A stretch of DNA of 64,000 nt from Lunularia cruciata (lineage: Eukaryota > Streptophyta > Marchantiopsida > Lunulariales > Lunulariaceae). Each line of letters begins with the position of its first letter. Positions within the stretch are counted from its first letter, which is position 1. Below the pieces are notes generated by a model, which was given only the letters and a program-made list of their open reading frames with translations, did no database searches and had not been told where the DNA came from. Where the stretch lies: the NCBI GenBank assembly GCA_948567375.1, contig OX419761.1, positions 44,802,243 through 44,866,242 on the forward strand, written 5' to 3'. A program made the translations under genes and the position numbers. Positions 34,163-44,289 of this stretch are shown here, piece after piece.

Positions 34163-36071
34163 ATGGGGAAACTTCCGGTTTTCTTAGGCAAGGATGGAGA
34201 AGATATGGAGGCCTTTTTGAGAGACTTCAAGAGAGCTTGCATAGGAAACAATGAGAGGAGGAAGAATGAGTTGGTCTCATTATTACCATATTTCTTTGAG
34301 GATGCAGCACTTACATGGTATGAGTCAGAATACCAAAAGAGAGAGAGGAGAGATGGGGAAGAAGAGTCTTGGGAGAGTTTGACTTCAGCACTCATTGAGA
34401 ACTTTCTCCTAGATGAGAGTTATGAGACATTGATGAGTCAGGTAACCTTTCTCAAACAAGGAGATGGAGAGAAAGTGAGAGTCTATGTGGAAAGAGTGGA
34501 AAAGTTAGAGTCCAGATTTTGCATAGTGTTGAGGAAGGGTAAGGATGATGTGGAGACTATTGTGATTGGCATAGGGGCCATGCTCACCAAGAATTTTGTG
34601 GGAGGGTTGAGGCCACAAATTAGAAGCAAGGTGAGATATGAGAAACCTTCTTCCAAGGTTGAAGCTATCAAGATCGCAATTTGTATGGAGTAGAGTTTGG
34701 AAGGGGATGAGAGTGATTTGGTGGTGAAGGAGGTTGTGCATCCTCCTCAAGGTTACAAGTTTGGTGGAACTTCTGATACTTTGGTGGCAAGGGTAGCACC
34801 ACAAGTAGTATTTTCTCCAATACTTGCACCTCCACCCAAGGATCCACTTCAAACCATCACAGAACAACTTGCAGATCTCAAGACCAATGTGGTGCAACTA
34901 TGGGAGAAGAGAGAGGTGGATCAGAATGTAGGGAGAGGGCCTAGGAGTTATGGAAGTTATCCAAATAGATGATGCCAACCAACCAACAATTTCAATGAGA
35001 GAAATTGTTTTGGTTGTGGAGGAAGAGTTCACATCCAAAGGAATTGCCCAAATTCCACTTACCATGGAGGAAGGGGTTATGAGGGAGCCAATAAAGGGAA
35101 AGAGGGAGGTAGTGAAACCCAAGTGGCTCCTAATCCAAACAAAGGTAAGGGGATAGCATCTATAGATGTGATTGAGAGTAGGTATGAGAAGGGAGAGTGC
35201 TCAAACTCCAAGAGTCTTAATTTGGAGCTTTTGGCACAAGAGAAGAAGAGAGCTTGTTTTGCAGAGGATGTTCATTCTTCTCAAGGATCTACTCCAAGCA
35301 AGGATATTCCTATGTCAACAAGGAGCATTTGCACATCAACACCATCAACAACAAAGACTCCAAGAAAGAAGTTGGAGATGGATGCTTTCTTGATTTCAAA
35401 GCAACAATGGAACTACAATATGTTGGAAGATGTTTGTAGTCACAAGGCTAACATCACAGCGGACCAATTGATTGCTTTGAACTCTACCTTGAGAAAAGAG
35501 CTTAGAGGTGGTTTGAGTTCTACAAGGAGCAAGAGGAAGAAGAAGGAAAAAGCTCCAATATTAATGGGGGTGGTGGATGCCAAGCCAGCACCATGGGAGG
35601 CTTGTGAATATGCCTCCATGATTGATGTGAGAGTGAATGGTCACAACATCAAGGATGCACTTGTTGATGGAGGATCAACAGTGAATGCCATGTCAGAAAG
35701 GTTGATGAAGAAGTTGGCTATGATATCCTCAAGACCTTCAACATTTGTGGTGAGCATGGCAAACAAGAAACAAGTTTGACTAGTAGGGGTGATGGATAAG
35801 GTGGTTGTTTGAGTTATGGGAGTTCAAAATCTCATGACTTTCCAAGTCTTGAAGGATTCAAGCTATGACTTACTTCTTGGGAGGCTATTGTTGAGAGCAG
35901 CACGCACAATGGATAGATGGCACAAAGGGTACTTGAGGATTGGGCCATCAAACCATAGACAAAGTTCTTATGACTAACACCAAGAACACTTCACATTCAG
36001 ATACATCATCTTCTAATTATTGGGAATCAAATCCTGAAGAAGAGGCTTCAAGTGTGGACACAAGCATGGAC
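34163..36071 (+). pseudogene. Gyp-1 gag and protease, truncated
   Basis: It starts with ATG at 34163 and reads MGKLPVFLGKDGEDMEAF, colinear with the intact copy. A TAG at 34691 interrupts gag. A frame change lies near the knuckle (34970). The frame at 35123-35779 covers the gag-protease linker and protease (ALVDGGSTVNAM near 35660). The sequence then decays and ends at 36071, where another Gyp-1 LTR begins. RT, RNase H and integrase are absent. It is inactive. Confidence 0.88.
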
Positions 36072-36751
36072 TGTAACACCCATTTGTGCATGTGTGTGGT
36101 ATTGTGATATTTAGCTTGGTATTACAAGTACTTAAGAGATATTATTTATATAGAGATAAAGGATGGTTCTATATTAGTCATGGTTAGCTAAAGTTAGTCA
36201 TAGCTAAGATAGATGGGACCTTACTTTAGAGGAAGTAGAAAAGATGAGCACCACTATTTTGGATTTTAGTGTGTTGACTTGGTATTATTCCTAGGTGTTT
36301 GGCTTTGGGGAAAGAGTTGAGAACTCTTGGGCCCGCAAGCCTTTTTGTTTTGGATTCTTCTTTAGTCCAAGGATAGCCCATGTGAAGGAATCCTTGCTTT
36401 AGTGGTTGGGTCAAGATAAGGGGAATATGCCCATGTGAATGGATATTCCTTTCTACTTTTTTGACTTTACTTGACTTTTAGTCTAGTAACTTGAGTTACT
36501 ACGGTAATTAGTAACTTTGGTACGTAACTATTTCACAAGTATATAAACAAGGAGTGAGGAGGTACTCATCATCCTTTCATTTGCAACTATCTCTCTCTCA
36601 TTGAGTTCTCTAGTGAGCAATGTCTTGAGTCTTGGAGTGTTAGCCTTGGAGGAGTATGATGGAGTTGGGGTTCCTTGCCTTCTTAGTCCATGGTGCGCTA
36701 CCATAATAGCCATCAGAGGTTCATCCTGAGTGAGAGACAGGCCGGCTCACA
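36072..36751 (+). repeat. Gyp-1 5' LTR (intact element)
   Basis: It runs TGTAACACCCATTTG to GGCCGGCTCACA, 680 bp, with a TATATAAAC box near 36541 as the likely promoter. It begins immediately after decayed Gyp-1 pol sequence. Confidence 0.95.
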
Positions 36752-36755
36752 TTTT

Positions 36756-36772
36756 TGGTTCCGTTGCCGGGA
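36756..36772 (+). promoter_or_regulatory. Primer binding site, tRNA-Asp-like
   Basis: TGGTTCCGTTGCCGGGA begins five bases after the LTR end. It resembles the complement of the 3' end of plant tRNA-Asp (TGGCGCCGTTGCCGGGGA), with two substitutions and one missing G. This primer class is typical of Athila/Tat elements. The match at the Gyp-1 copy at 24044 is similar. Confidence 0.75.
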
Positions 36773-37611
36773 CCTCTCTAGAAGGCAAGATAATGTTCCG
36801 CGTCCAATTCTACATTAGGCAGAAGGAGGCTATGAGAGCTCACTTGGAGAGAACATTAGGAGAGGAGAGGGCTGAACTTATGTTAGAGAACCAAGATCCA
36901 TTTGTATACCCTGTAGTTCATTATGATGTCTTTGAGGTGATTTTGTACATCTTGTACACATGAGAGGAATTGGAGAGATTGTGTGAGGTGGATTGCAGAT
37001 TTTGGGGATTAAGGTGATTTTGGGCAAAATCTCAAGTTTGAGATCTGGACTTGAGATTTCTACACATGATAGCTTGGGTTATCTTTCAGTTAGCACACTT
37101 GAAATTATTGAGAGAGCTTCTATGCGCACTGGGCTAGAATTTTTGAAAGTTGATAGGGTAAAGTGCTCCCGCAACTGCATGCTCTCTGGAAAATTGTACA
37201 GAGTCTGCCATTTCTTCAAGTTTTAGTGAATTGTCCTGAAAATTTCCAAGAAAATTCAGTGCATTGTATCCTACCTGGTGCCACAAAAATTAGAGAGAGA
37301 TCATTTTTGCGCAGTGCGTTATGAGTTTTTGAAGTGAGGGGGGTGGTTTTCAGACCAAATCTGAAATATGGGTGCTGAATAGAAAGGTGTCTAGGCCAAA
37401 TGGCTCGATGAAAAGATCTAAAATTTTGCAGGGAGGGACGCCCTAGAGTTGTGATCAAGTGTGGAAAAATTCAGAGGACTGTGACATATTCGTTGGGAGA
37501 TTTGAGTGACATTGTGAGGAAGGGTCAATTCTGCAGAGTGGAGATCTCATGCATGAGAAGTTTGAGATCAACAAAAAGCATGTTTGAGTGTTTAGATTCA
37601 TCTTTGGGAAC
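36773..37611 (+). other. Gyp-1 untranslated leader with small conserved frame
   Basis: About 0.85 kb separates the primer site from ORF1. A frame ending at 36963 (…MFRVQFYIRQKEAMRAHLER… to VILYILYT) is kept in the copies at 24.0 and 36.7 kb, and has one stop in the copy at 32.6 kb. It has no ATG until about codon 22 and overlaps the primer site, so I do not call it a gene. The rest contains no recognised motif. Confidence 0.5.
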
Positions 37612-38085
37612 ATGGAGGGTCATCAAGAGTGGAAATTGAGATTATGCAAGGTTCCCCAAGGGTTTGAGGTGATTGTAGGGGTGGATTTGAGGAAAAGAGA
37701 GTTTACAATAGAATTTGAAGAGAGTGTTGAGAGGATCCAAAAACCTACACCACTTGGAGGAAAGAGTGAGTCTAAGTGCTTTCTATGTGGAGAGAAGGGA
37801 CATAAGGCAAGTTCATGTCCATTAACCTTTGAGAGCAAGAGATTGAGGGAAAGGAGAGGCTTACTTGACTTGGGTTTGCATGTTGGACCTTCTTCACCAA
37901 GATTGGGAGGGAGAAGATCTAAGACCAAGGAGTTGTGTGAGGTTTGTGGAGTTGAAGGACTTCCAAAAGGACATGAGTGTAGTGGAGTAAAAGCACTTTT
38001 GGAAACTTTGGTGAAGGATCTTGGAGAGAGTCTTAGTACAGCTACAGAAATACTACCACCTTCATCAGCTAGTTCTCAAGATTAG
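37612..38085 (+). CDS. Gyp-1 ORF1: zinc-knuckle protein upstream of gag
   Basis: This frame has 157 codons from the first ATG (37612). It contains one CCHC knuckle, CFLCGEKGHKASSC (about residues 56-69), a basic Arg-rich stretch (SKRLRERRG), and a second Cys/His cluster, CEVCGVEGLPKGHEC, near residue 108. It ends in a Ser-rich tail. It precedes gag-pol by 235 bp in the same transcript orientation. Gag-pol has its own separate knuckle, so this is an extra nucleic-acid-binding protein rather than gag. Some plant Tat/Ogre elements also carry an additional ORF before gag; homology to those is not established. Two other copies in the window keep the frame. Single-base differences upstream suggest the ancestral N-terminus extended to about 37540 in another phase. 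The role is unknown; RNA or DNA binding is inferred. Confidence 0.7.
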   Translation: MEGHQEWKLRLCKVPQGFEVIVGVDLRKREFTIEFEESVERIQKPTPLGGKSESKCFLCGEKGHKASSCPLTFESKRLRERRGLLDLGLHVGPSSPRLGGRRSKTKELCEVCGVEGLPKGHECSGVKALLETLVKDLGESLSTATEILPPSSASSQD

Positions 38086-38320
38086 TGATGGAGATAATCT
38101 TTCAACTTATGGATAAACTATCCATGAGAGTTAGATTAATATGCACTCTAGGATTTGATGTTGCTATAGAAATCTTGGAGCAACCTGAACCTTTTGTGTT
38201 CCCTAGAGTGGATTATTCTCAGATGGTGTTAGTCATGTATATACTCTATTAGTAATAGAGTGAGAGAAAAGAAAAGAGAAAAAAAAAATTAAGAGAAAAG
38301 AAAGATAGTGAGGGGTTAAG

Positions 38321-41300
38321 ATGGGGAAACTTCCGGTTTTCTTTGGCAAGGATGGAGAAGATGTGGAGGCCTTTGTGAGAGACTTCAAGAGAGCTTGCAT
38401 AGGAAACAATGAGAGGAGGAAGAATGAGTGGGCCTCATTATTACCAGATTTCTTTGAGGATGCAGCACTTACATGGTATGAGTCAGAATACCAAAAGAGA
38501 GAGAGGAGAGAGGGGGAAGAGGAGTCTTGGGAGACTTTGACTTCAGCACTCATTGAGAACTTTCTTCCTGATGAGATTTATGAGAGATTGATGAGTGAGG
38601 TTACATTTCTCAAGCAAGGAGATGGAGAGAAAGTGAGGGTCTATGTGGAAAGAGTGGAAAAGTTGGAGTCCAGATTTCGCATAGTGTTGAGGAAGGGTGG
38701 GGATGATGTGGAGACTACAATGATTGGCATAGGGGCCATGCTCACCAAGAATTTTGTGGGAGGATTGAGACCACAAATTAGAAGCAAGGTGAGATATGAG
38801 AAACCTTCTTCCAAGGTTGAAGCTATCAAGATCGCAATTCGTATGGAGGAGAGTTTGGAAGGGGATGAGAGTGATTTGGTGGTGAAGGAGGTTGTGCATC
38901 CTCCTCAAGGCTACAAGTATGGTGGAACTTCTGATACTTTGGTGACAAGGGTTGCACCACAAGTAGTAGTTGCTCCAATTCTTGCACCTCCACCAAAAGA
39001 TCCACTCCAAACCATCACAGAACAACTTGCGGATCTCAAGATCAATGTGGTGCAACTATGGGAGAAGAGAGAGGTGGATCAGAATGTAGGGAGAGGACCT
39101 AGGAGTTATGGAAACTATCCATATAGAGGAGGCCAACCAGCCAACAATTTCAATGATAGAAATTGTTTTGGTTGTGGAGGAAGAGGCCATATCCAAAGGA
39201 ATTGCCCAAATTCCACTTACCATGGAGGAAGGGGTTATGAGGGAGCCAATAGAGGGAAAGAGGGAGGTAGTGAAACCCAAGTGGCTCCTAATCCCAACAA
39301 AGGTAAGGGGATAGCATCCATAGATGTGGTTGAGAGCAAGTATGAGAAGGGAGAGTGCTCAAACTCCAAGGGTCTTAATTTGGAGCTTTTGGCACAAGAG
39401 AAGAAGAGAGCTCGTTTTGCAGAGGATGTTCACTCTTCTCAAGGATTTACTTCAAGCAAGGATACTCCTATGTCTACTAGGAGCACTCGCACCTCAACAC
39501 CATCAACAACAAAGACTCCAAGGAAGAAGTTGGGGATGGAGGACTTCTTGATCTCAAAGCAACAATGGAACTACAATGTGTTGGAGGATGTTGGTAGTCA
39601 CAAGGCTAACATCACAGTGGGCCAATTAATTGCTTTGAACCCTACCTTGAGAAAGGAGCTTAGAGGTGGTTTGAGTTCTACAAGGAGCAAAAAGAAGAAG
39701 AAGGCAAAAGTTCCAGTATCAATGGGGGTGGTGGATGCCAAGCCAGCACCATGGGAAGCTTGTGAATATGCCTCCAAGATTGATGTGAGAGTGAATGGTC
39801 ACAACATCAAGGATGCATTGGTTGATGGAGGATCAGCAGTGAATGCCATGTCAGAAAGGTTGATGAAGAAGTTGGGTATGATACCCTCAAGAGCTTCAAC
39901 ATTTGTGGTGAGCATGGCAAACAAGCAACAAGTTCGACCAGTAGGAGTGATGGATAAGGTGGTAGTTTCAGTTATGGGAGTTCAAAATCTCATGACTTTC
40001 CAAGTCTTGAAGGATTCAAGCTATGACTTACTTCTTGGGAGGCCATGGTTGAGAGCAGCACGCACAACTGATCGATGGCACAAAGGGTACTTAAGGATTG
40101 GGCCATCAAACCATAGAGTCACTGTTCTTGTGACTAACACCACCAACACCTCACATTCAGATACCCCATCTTCTGATTATTGGGAATCTGATTCTGAAGG
40201 AGGAGCTTCAGGTGTGGACACAAGCATGGAAGAGGAGACTTCCACGGAGGAGGATGAATCTGAATCTGATTCAGATGTGTATCCTTTGTGTGCTATGGAT
40301 TTTGCACCTAAGCCAGAGGTTTTGAAGGACCCAGATAAATCACCATTGACACTTGAGGAGGTAGAGAGAAGGTTATCTACCCTCAAGTATGGCCCAAATG
40401 TTACCAAGGAGGAGAAGGTGAGATTTGAGGAGATTTTCCGCAAGTTCATCCATGTGTTTGCTTTTAGTTACAAGGATTTGAAGGAAGTCACCTTGGAGGA
40501 GCACAAGATAGAGGTGGAGTCACATGCAAGACCAATCCGCCAAAAGCAACGTCGCATTAGCCCACCAATATCTTTGGTTGTGAAGGAGGAGATTGATAAG
40601 CTCAAGGAGGCTGGATTTATCTTTGAGGTGGAGAATTCAGAATGGGTGTCTCCAATTGTCATTGTGAAGAAAAAGAATGGCAAGCTTCGGGTATGTGTGG
40701 ATTACAAGAAGCTCAATGCTGTTACCAAGAAGGACTACTACCCATTGCCATTCATTGATGAGATCTTGGAGGAGGTTGCAGGTCATGAGAGGTACAGTTT
40801 TGGAGATGGTTATAGTGGATATAACCAAATCAAGATTGCACCAGAGCATCAACAACTCACCACATTCACCACACCTTGGGGAACTTACGCTTTCAAGGTC
40901 ATGCCTTTTGGGCTTTGCAATGCTCCAGCCACATTCCAACGGTTCATGAACAAGGTATTTGAACCTTTCATTGGGAAATTTGTGAGAGATTTCATTGATG
41001 ACTTTTGTGTCTATGGGAGCAAGGAGGAGCACTTTGAGCACCTAATCAAAGTCTTGCAACGCTTGGATGAGGCAAATGCATCACTCAACCCAGAGAAGTG
41101 CATTTTTGGATGTGAAGAAGGTCTACTTTTGGGGCACATCATCTCCAAGGATGGAATAGCAGTTGATCCTGAGAAGGTGAGGAAAATCTCAGACCTTCCA
41201 TTCCCTTCAAGCTTGACAAAGTTACGCCAATTCTTGGGAATGGTTGGGTACTATAGGAGGTTCATCTTCTCATTTTCCAACAAGGCTTATGCATTGACCA

Positions 41301-43147
41301 TCTACATGAAGAAGGGTGTAGATTACATGGTGATTTTGGAAGACAAGGAGGCTCTCAAAGCTTTTGAGGAGCTCAAGCAATCCCTTGTTGTAGCTCCAAT
41401 TCTTGCTAAACCTGATTGGAGTAAGCCTTTCATCCTCTACACTGATGCTTCTAATGTAGCTATAGGATGCACTCTTAGTCAATTAGACCAAGATGGGCAT
41501 GATCATCCAATAGCTTATGCTAGTAGGCAGATGGTTTCAGCAGAGAAGAACTACTCTGTCACAGAGAGAGAAGGGTTGGCAGTGATCTTTGGTCTCAAGA
41601 AGTTTAGACACTACTTGATTGGAGGGAAAGCCACAATTGTCACGGATCACAAGGCTTTGAAGTACATCTTCAACAAGCCTAATGTTGAAGGGAGACTAGC
41701 AAGGTGGATGATACTCTTGTCTGAGTATGACTACACAATTGAGGATAGGCCAGGAAAGAAACATGCAAATGCTGATTTGTTATCTAGAGCCTATGATCAT
41801 GATGGAGATGAGCCAGTAGATGATTCCTTCCCGGATGAGGAGCTCATGACAATCTCAGTCACTCAAGAGATTCCAATGGAGTACAAGGAGATTGTGGATT
41901 TTGTGACAAGAGGTAACTATCCAGAAGGGATGCATGCTAGGGAGAGGAAGGCCCTTGCAGCAAGATCTAGACCTTACACAATGGTGGAGGATATTCTTTT
42001 TCACCAAGGAGCAGATGGTCTACTTCGAAGAGCAGTGGGTAAGGAAGAGTCTATCCTACTCATAAAGGAGTTTCATGAAGGTTTAGTATGTGGAGGACAC
42101 TTTGCAGGAAAGGTGACTGCTTTCAAGATTCTAGATGCAGGTTACCATTGGAGAGGGATTTTCAAGGATTGTCTTGATTATTGCAAAACTTGTCATGTTT
42201 GTCAAGCTTTTGCTAGAAAGTCTACATCCACTCCACCACTTAGATCAATTCCATTGCTAGGACCTTTTGAGAAGTGGGGAATTGATTTTGTAGGACCTCT
42301 CAATAGAACTCCAAGGAACAATCGGTACATTGTGGTAGTTACTGATTACCTTACCAAGTGGGTTGAGGCTAGACCATTGAGGGACAAGAATGAAGATGAA
42401 GTGGGTAGATTTCTTTATGAACGCATTATCACTAGGTTTGGATGCCCTTTGGAGTTGGTTTCTGATAGAGGAGGAGAGTTTACAGGAAGCATTACTACAG
42501 CCATGCTACGACATTTCTCTATCACACATAGAGTAACTACATCCTATAAGCCAAATTCCAATGGCTTGGCAGAGAGAACCAATCAGACCTTGTGCATGAT
42601 GTTGGCCAAAGATGCAGAAATGGAGGGGGCTAAACATCATTGGGACAAGAGGATTCATGCAGTTTTGTGGGAGTATAGGACAACCATGAAGACTTCCACT
42701 GGATATTCTCCATTCCAATTGGTGTATGGTATTGAGTCTACCTTACCTATTCACTTTGATCTTCCTACCTTCCAAAGCATTCATAGGAGATTGAAGAAAG
42801 CACAAGGAAGTGATGCAGGGAAGTCAAGGAAGGATCAACTCATGGAGTTGGAAGAGGCAAGAGCAGTTGCTATGGTTCGAGTGGAGCAAGCCCAAAGGAA
42901 ACAAAAGGAGAGCTATGACAAGAGGCAAGGCAAGAAGAAGGTGGAGCCTTTCAAAGAAGGTGATTGGGTAATGTTGTTTGATTCCATTCGATTCAAGAGA
43001 GTGCAAAAGAAGTTTTTGCCTAAGTACTTTGGACCTTTCATAGTAGAGAAGGTGTGGGGCAATTACACCTATGATCTCAAGGAGTTGGGAGGAAGACACT
43101 TTGATAGGATTAACCATGATAAGTTGAAGATGTACCATAGAAGGTAG
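38321..43147 (+). CDS. Gyp-1 gag-pol polyprotein, 1608 aa, intact
   Basis: This is a single uninterrupted frame from ATG at 38321. Gag occupies about residues 1-280, with knuckle CFGCGGRGHIQRNC at 282-295. The protease has ALVDGGSAVNAM near 499-510; the DGG form in place of DTG/DSG is usual for Athila/Tat. The RT spans about 720-960 with VCVDYKKLN, MPFGLCNAPATFQR and the active site FIDD at 891-894. RNase H has Asp 1042 (YTDAS), VTDHKAL and ANADLLSR. The integrase has an HHCC finger (H1252, H1260, C1291, C1294) and catalytic D1322, D1382 and E1418, with exact D-35-E spacing. It ends in a GPY/F-like module (PKYFGPFIVEKV) with no chromodomain. All key residues are present, so the protein could be active. 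Confidence 0.95.
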   Translation: MGKLPVFFGKDGEDVEAFVRDFKRACIGNNERRKNEWASLLPDFFEDAALTWYESEYQKRERREGEEESWETLTSALIENFLPDEIYERLMSEVTFLKQGDGEKVRVYVERVEKLESRFRIVLRKGGDDVETTMIGIGAMLTKNFVGGLRPQIRSKVRYEKPSSKVEAIKIAIRMEESLEGDESDLVVKEVVHPPQGYKYGGTSDTLVTRVAPQVVVAPILAPPPKDPLQTITEQLADLKINVVQLWEKREVDQNVGRGPRSYGNYPYRGGQPANNFNDRNCFGCGGRGHIQRNCPNSTYHGGRGYEGANRGKEGGSETQVAPNPNKGKGIASIDVVESKYEKGECSNSKGLNLELLAQEKKRARFAEDVHSSQGFTSSKDTPMSTRSTRTSTPSTTKTPRKKLGMEDFLISKQQWNYNVLEDVGSHKANITVGQLIALNPTLRKELRGGLSSTRSKKKKKAKVPVSMGVVDAKPAPWEACEYASKIDVRVNGHNIKDALVDGGSAVNAMSERLMKKLGMIPSRASTFVVSMANKQQVRPVGVMDKVVVSVMGVQNLMTFQVLKDSSYDLLLGRPWLRAARTTDRWHKGYLRIGPSNHRVTVLVTNTTNTSHSDTPSSDYWESDSEGGASGVDTSMEEETSTEEDESESDSDVYPLCAMDFAPKPEVLKDPDKSPLTLEEVERRLSTLKYGPNVTKEEKVRFEEIFRKFIHVFAFSYKDLKEVTLEEHKIEVESHARPIRQKQRRISPPISLVVKEEIDKLKEAGFIFEVENSEWVSPIVIVKKKNGKLRVCVDYKKLNAVTKKDYYPLPFIDEILEEVAGHERYSFGDGYSGYNQIKIAPEHQQLTTFTTPWGTYAFKVMPFGLCNAPATFQRFMNKVFEPFIGKFVRDFIDDFCVYGSKEEHFEHLIKVLQRLDEANASLNPEKCIFGCEEGLLLGHIISKDGIAVDPEKVRKISDLPFPSSLTKLRQFLGMVGYYRRFIFSFSNKAYALTIYMKKGVDYMVILEDKEALKAFEELKQSLVVAPILAKPDWSKPFILYTDASNVAIGCTLSQLDQDGHDHPIAYASRQMVSAEKNYSVTEREGLAVIFGLKKFRHYLIGGKATIVTDHKALKYIFNKPNVEGRLARWMILLSEYDYTIEDRPGKKHANADLLSRAYDHDGDEPVDDSFPDEELMTISVTQEIPMEYKEIVDFVTRGNYPEGMHARERKALAARSRPYTMVEDILFHQGADGLLRRAVGKEESILLIKEFHEGLVCGGHFAGKVTAFKILDAGYHWRGIFKDCLDYCKTCHVCQAFARKSTSTPPLRSIPLLGPFEKWGIDFVGPLNRTPRNNRYIVVVTDYLTKWVEARPLRDKNEDEVGRFLYERIITRFGCPLELVSDRGGEFTGSITTAMLRHFSITHRVTTSYKPNSNGLAERTNQTLCMMLAKDAEMEGAKHHWDKRIHAVLWEYRTTMKTSTGYSPFQLVYGIESTLPIHFDLPTFQSIHRRLKKAQGSDAGKSRKDQLMELEEARAVAMVRVEQAQRKQKESYDKRQGKKKVEPFKEGDWVMLFDSIRFKRVQKKFLPKYFGPFIVEKVWGNYTYDLKELGGRHFDRINHDKLKMYHRR

Positions 43148-43181
43148 AGAGACCTTCACTTTGAGGACAAAGTGAAAACTT

Positions 43182-43195
43182 AGTCCGGGGGTAAA
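43182..43195 (+). promoter_or_regulatory. Gyp-1 polypurine tract
   Basis: GTCCGGGGGTAAA immediately precedes the 3' LTR. It is the expected plus-strand primer position and is conserved before the LTR at 29347. Confidence 0.7.
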
Positions 43196-43875
43196 TGTAA
43201 CACCCATTTGTGCATGTGTGTGGTATTGTGATATTTAGCTTGGTATTACAAGTACTTAAGAGATATTATTTATATAGAGATAAAGGATGGTTCTATATTA
43301 GTCATGGTTAGCTAAAGTTAGTCATAGCTAAGATAGATGGGACCTTACTTTAGAGGAAGTAGAAAAGATGAGCACCACTATTTTGGATTTTCGTGTGTTG
43401 ACTTGGTATTATTCCTAGGTGTTTGGCTTTGGGGAAAGAGTTGAGAACTCTTGGGCCCGCAAGCCTTTTTGTTTTGGATTCTTCTTTAGTCCAAGGATAG
43501 CCCATGTGAAGGAATCCTTGCTTTAGTGGTTGGGTCAAGATAAGGGGAATATGCCCATGTGAATGGATATTCCTTTCTACTTTTTTGACTTTACTTGACT
43601 TTTAGTCTAGTAACTTGAGTTACTACGGTAATTAGTAACTTTGGTACGTAACTATTTCACAAGTATATAAACAAGGAGTGAGGAGGTACTCATCATCCTT
43701 TCATTTGCAACTATCTCTCTCTCATTGAGTTCTCTAGTGAGCAATGTCTTGAGTCTTGGAGTGTTAGCCTTGGAGGAGTATGATGGAGTTGGGGTTCCTT
43801 GCCTTCTTAGTCCATGGTGCGCTACCATAATAGCCATCAGAGGTTCATCCTGAGTGAGAGACAGGCCGGCTCACA
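43196..43875 (+). repeat. Gyp-1 3' LTR (intact element)
   Basis: It is 680 bp, TGTAACACCC to GGCTCACA, with one visible difference from the 5' LTR at 36072. It is followed directly by Gyp-2 sequence in the middle of that element's polyprotein frame. Confidence 0.95.
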
Positions 43876-44289
43876 AGACCTGGTTGGCAGTCTGGTGAGG
43901 GACGGGTATGTCGCCTACCAATACGCTTCAGTAGTGGCAGTCTTGGCTCACTACAGTCCGGGACCATGGCAGCATCAGTTTTAGCTTTCAGCGGTGCAGT
44001 TACTTGGCCTGGTGACTTGTTGGAGGGGAACGCCCGTGCAGAGGATACTCCAGTACCTGAGGAGATCACTCAACTTTGGAGTACGAGTAGGATTGTTCCA
44101 TCCACCTTGGATGTTCCATTGTAGAGTTCAGAGGAGGCATTGCAGCAGCATGCAGATCAATTGGTGCAACAGGCTTGGAGTGGAGCCTTTGTACCATCAG
44201 GGGATGAGTGTGAGGATGAGCCTCCAGAGGCGATTGCTTTGACACCTCTGGATACCACACTCATTGCTTGGCAGTACCTAGTAGAGGGG

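Larger units (their letters stand above)
31907..36071 (+). mobile_element. Gyp-1 element, 3'-truncated
   Basis: It has a complete 5' LTR (31907-32596), a primer-site-like TTTTTGGTTCCATTGTC, the leader, ORF1 and gag-protease. It stops inside pol just after the protease, where the 5' LTR of the intact Gyp-1 begins. Its own 3' half and 3' LTR are absent, so the two elements share a junction instead of being separated by host DNA. Confidence 0.88.
36072..43875 (+). mobile_element. Intact Gyp-1 Ty3/gypsy retrotransposon (Tat/Athila-like)
   Basis: This 7.8-kb element has two 680-bp LTRs that I see differing at one position (A at about 36269 against C at about 43393), a tRNA-Asp-like primer site, ORF1, one uninterrupted gag-pol frame and a polypurine tract. 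The VDGGS protease and the primer type point to the Tat/Athila side of plant Ty3/gypsy. The near-identical LTRs mean a very recent insertion. The flanking 5 bp (TGGAC and AGACC) do not match, so the flanks have been rearranged or exchanged since insertion. Confidence 0.95.

Noticed and set aside
36730..36963. 77-codon frame across the Gyp-1 LTR end and primer site, conserved in a second copy
   Set aside because: It has no ATG before about codon 22, overlaps the primer site, and contains a stop in the 32.6-kb copy. Conservation here is expected from cis-acting function.
38543..39280. Minus-strand frames opposite gag-pol (up to 170 codons)
   Set aside because: They are shadows of the intact 1608-codon frame on the plus strand.
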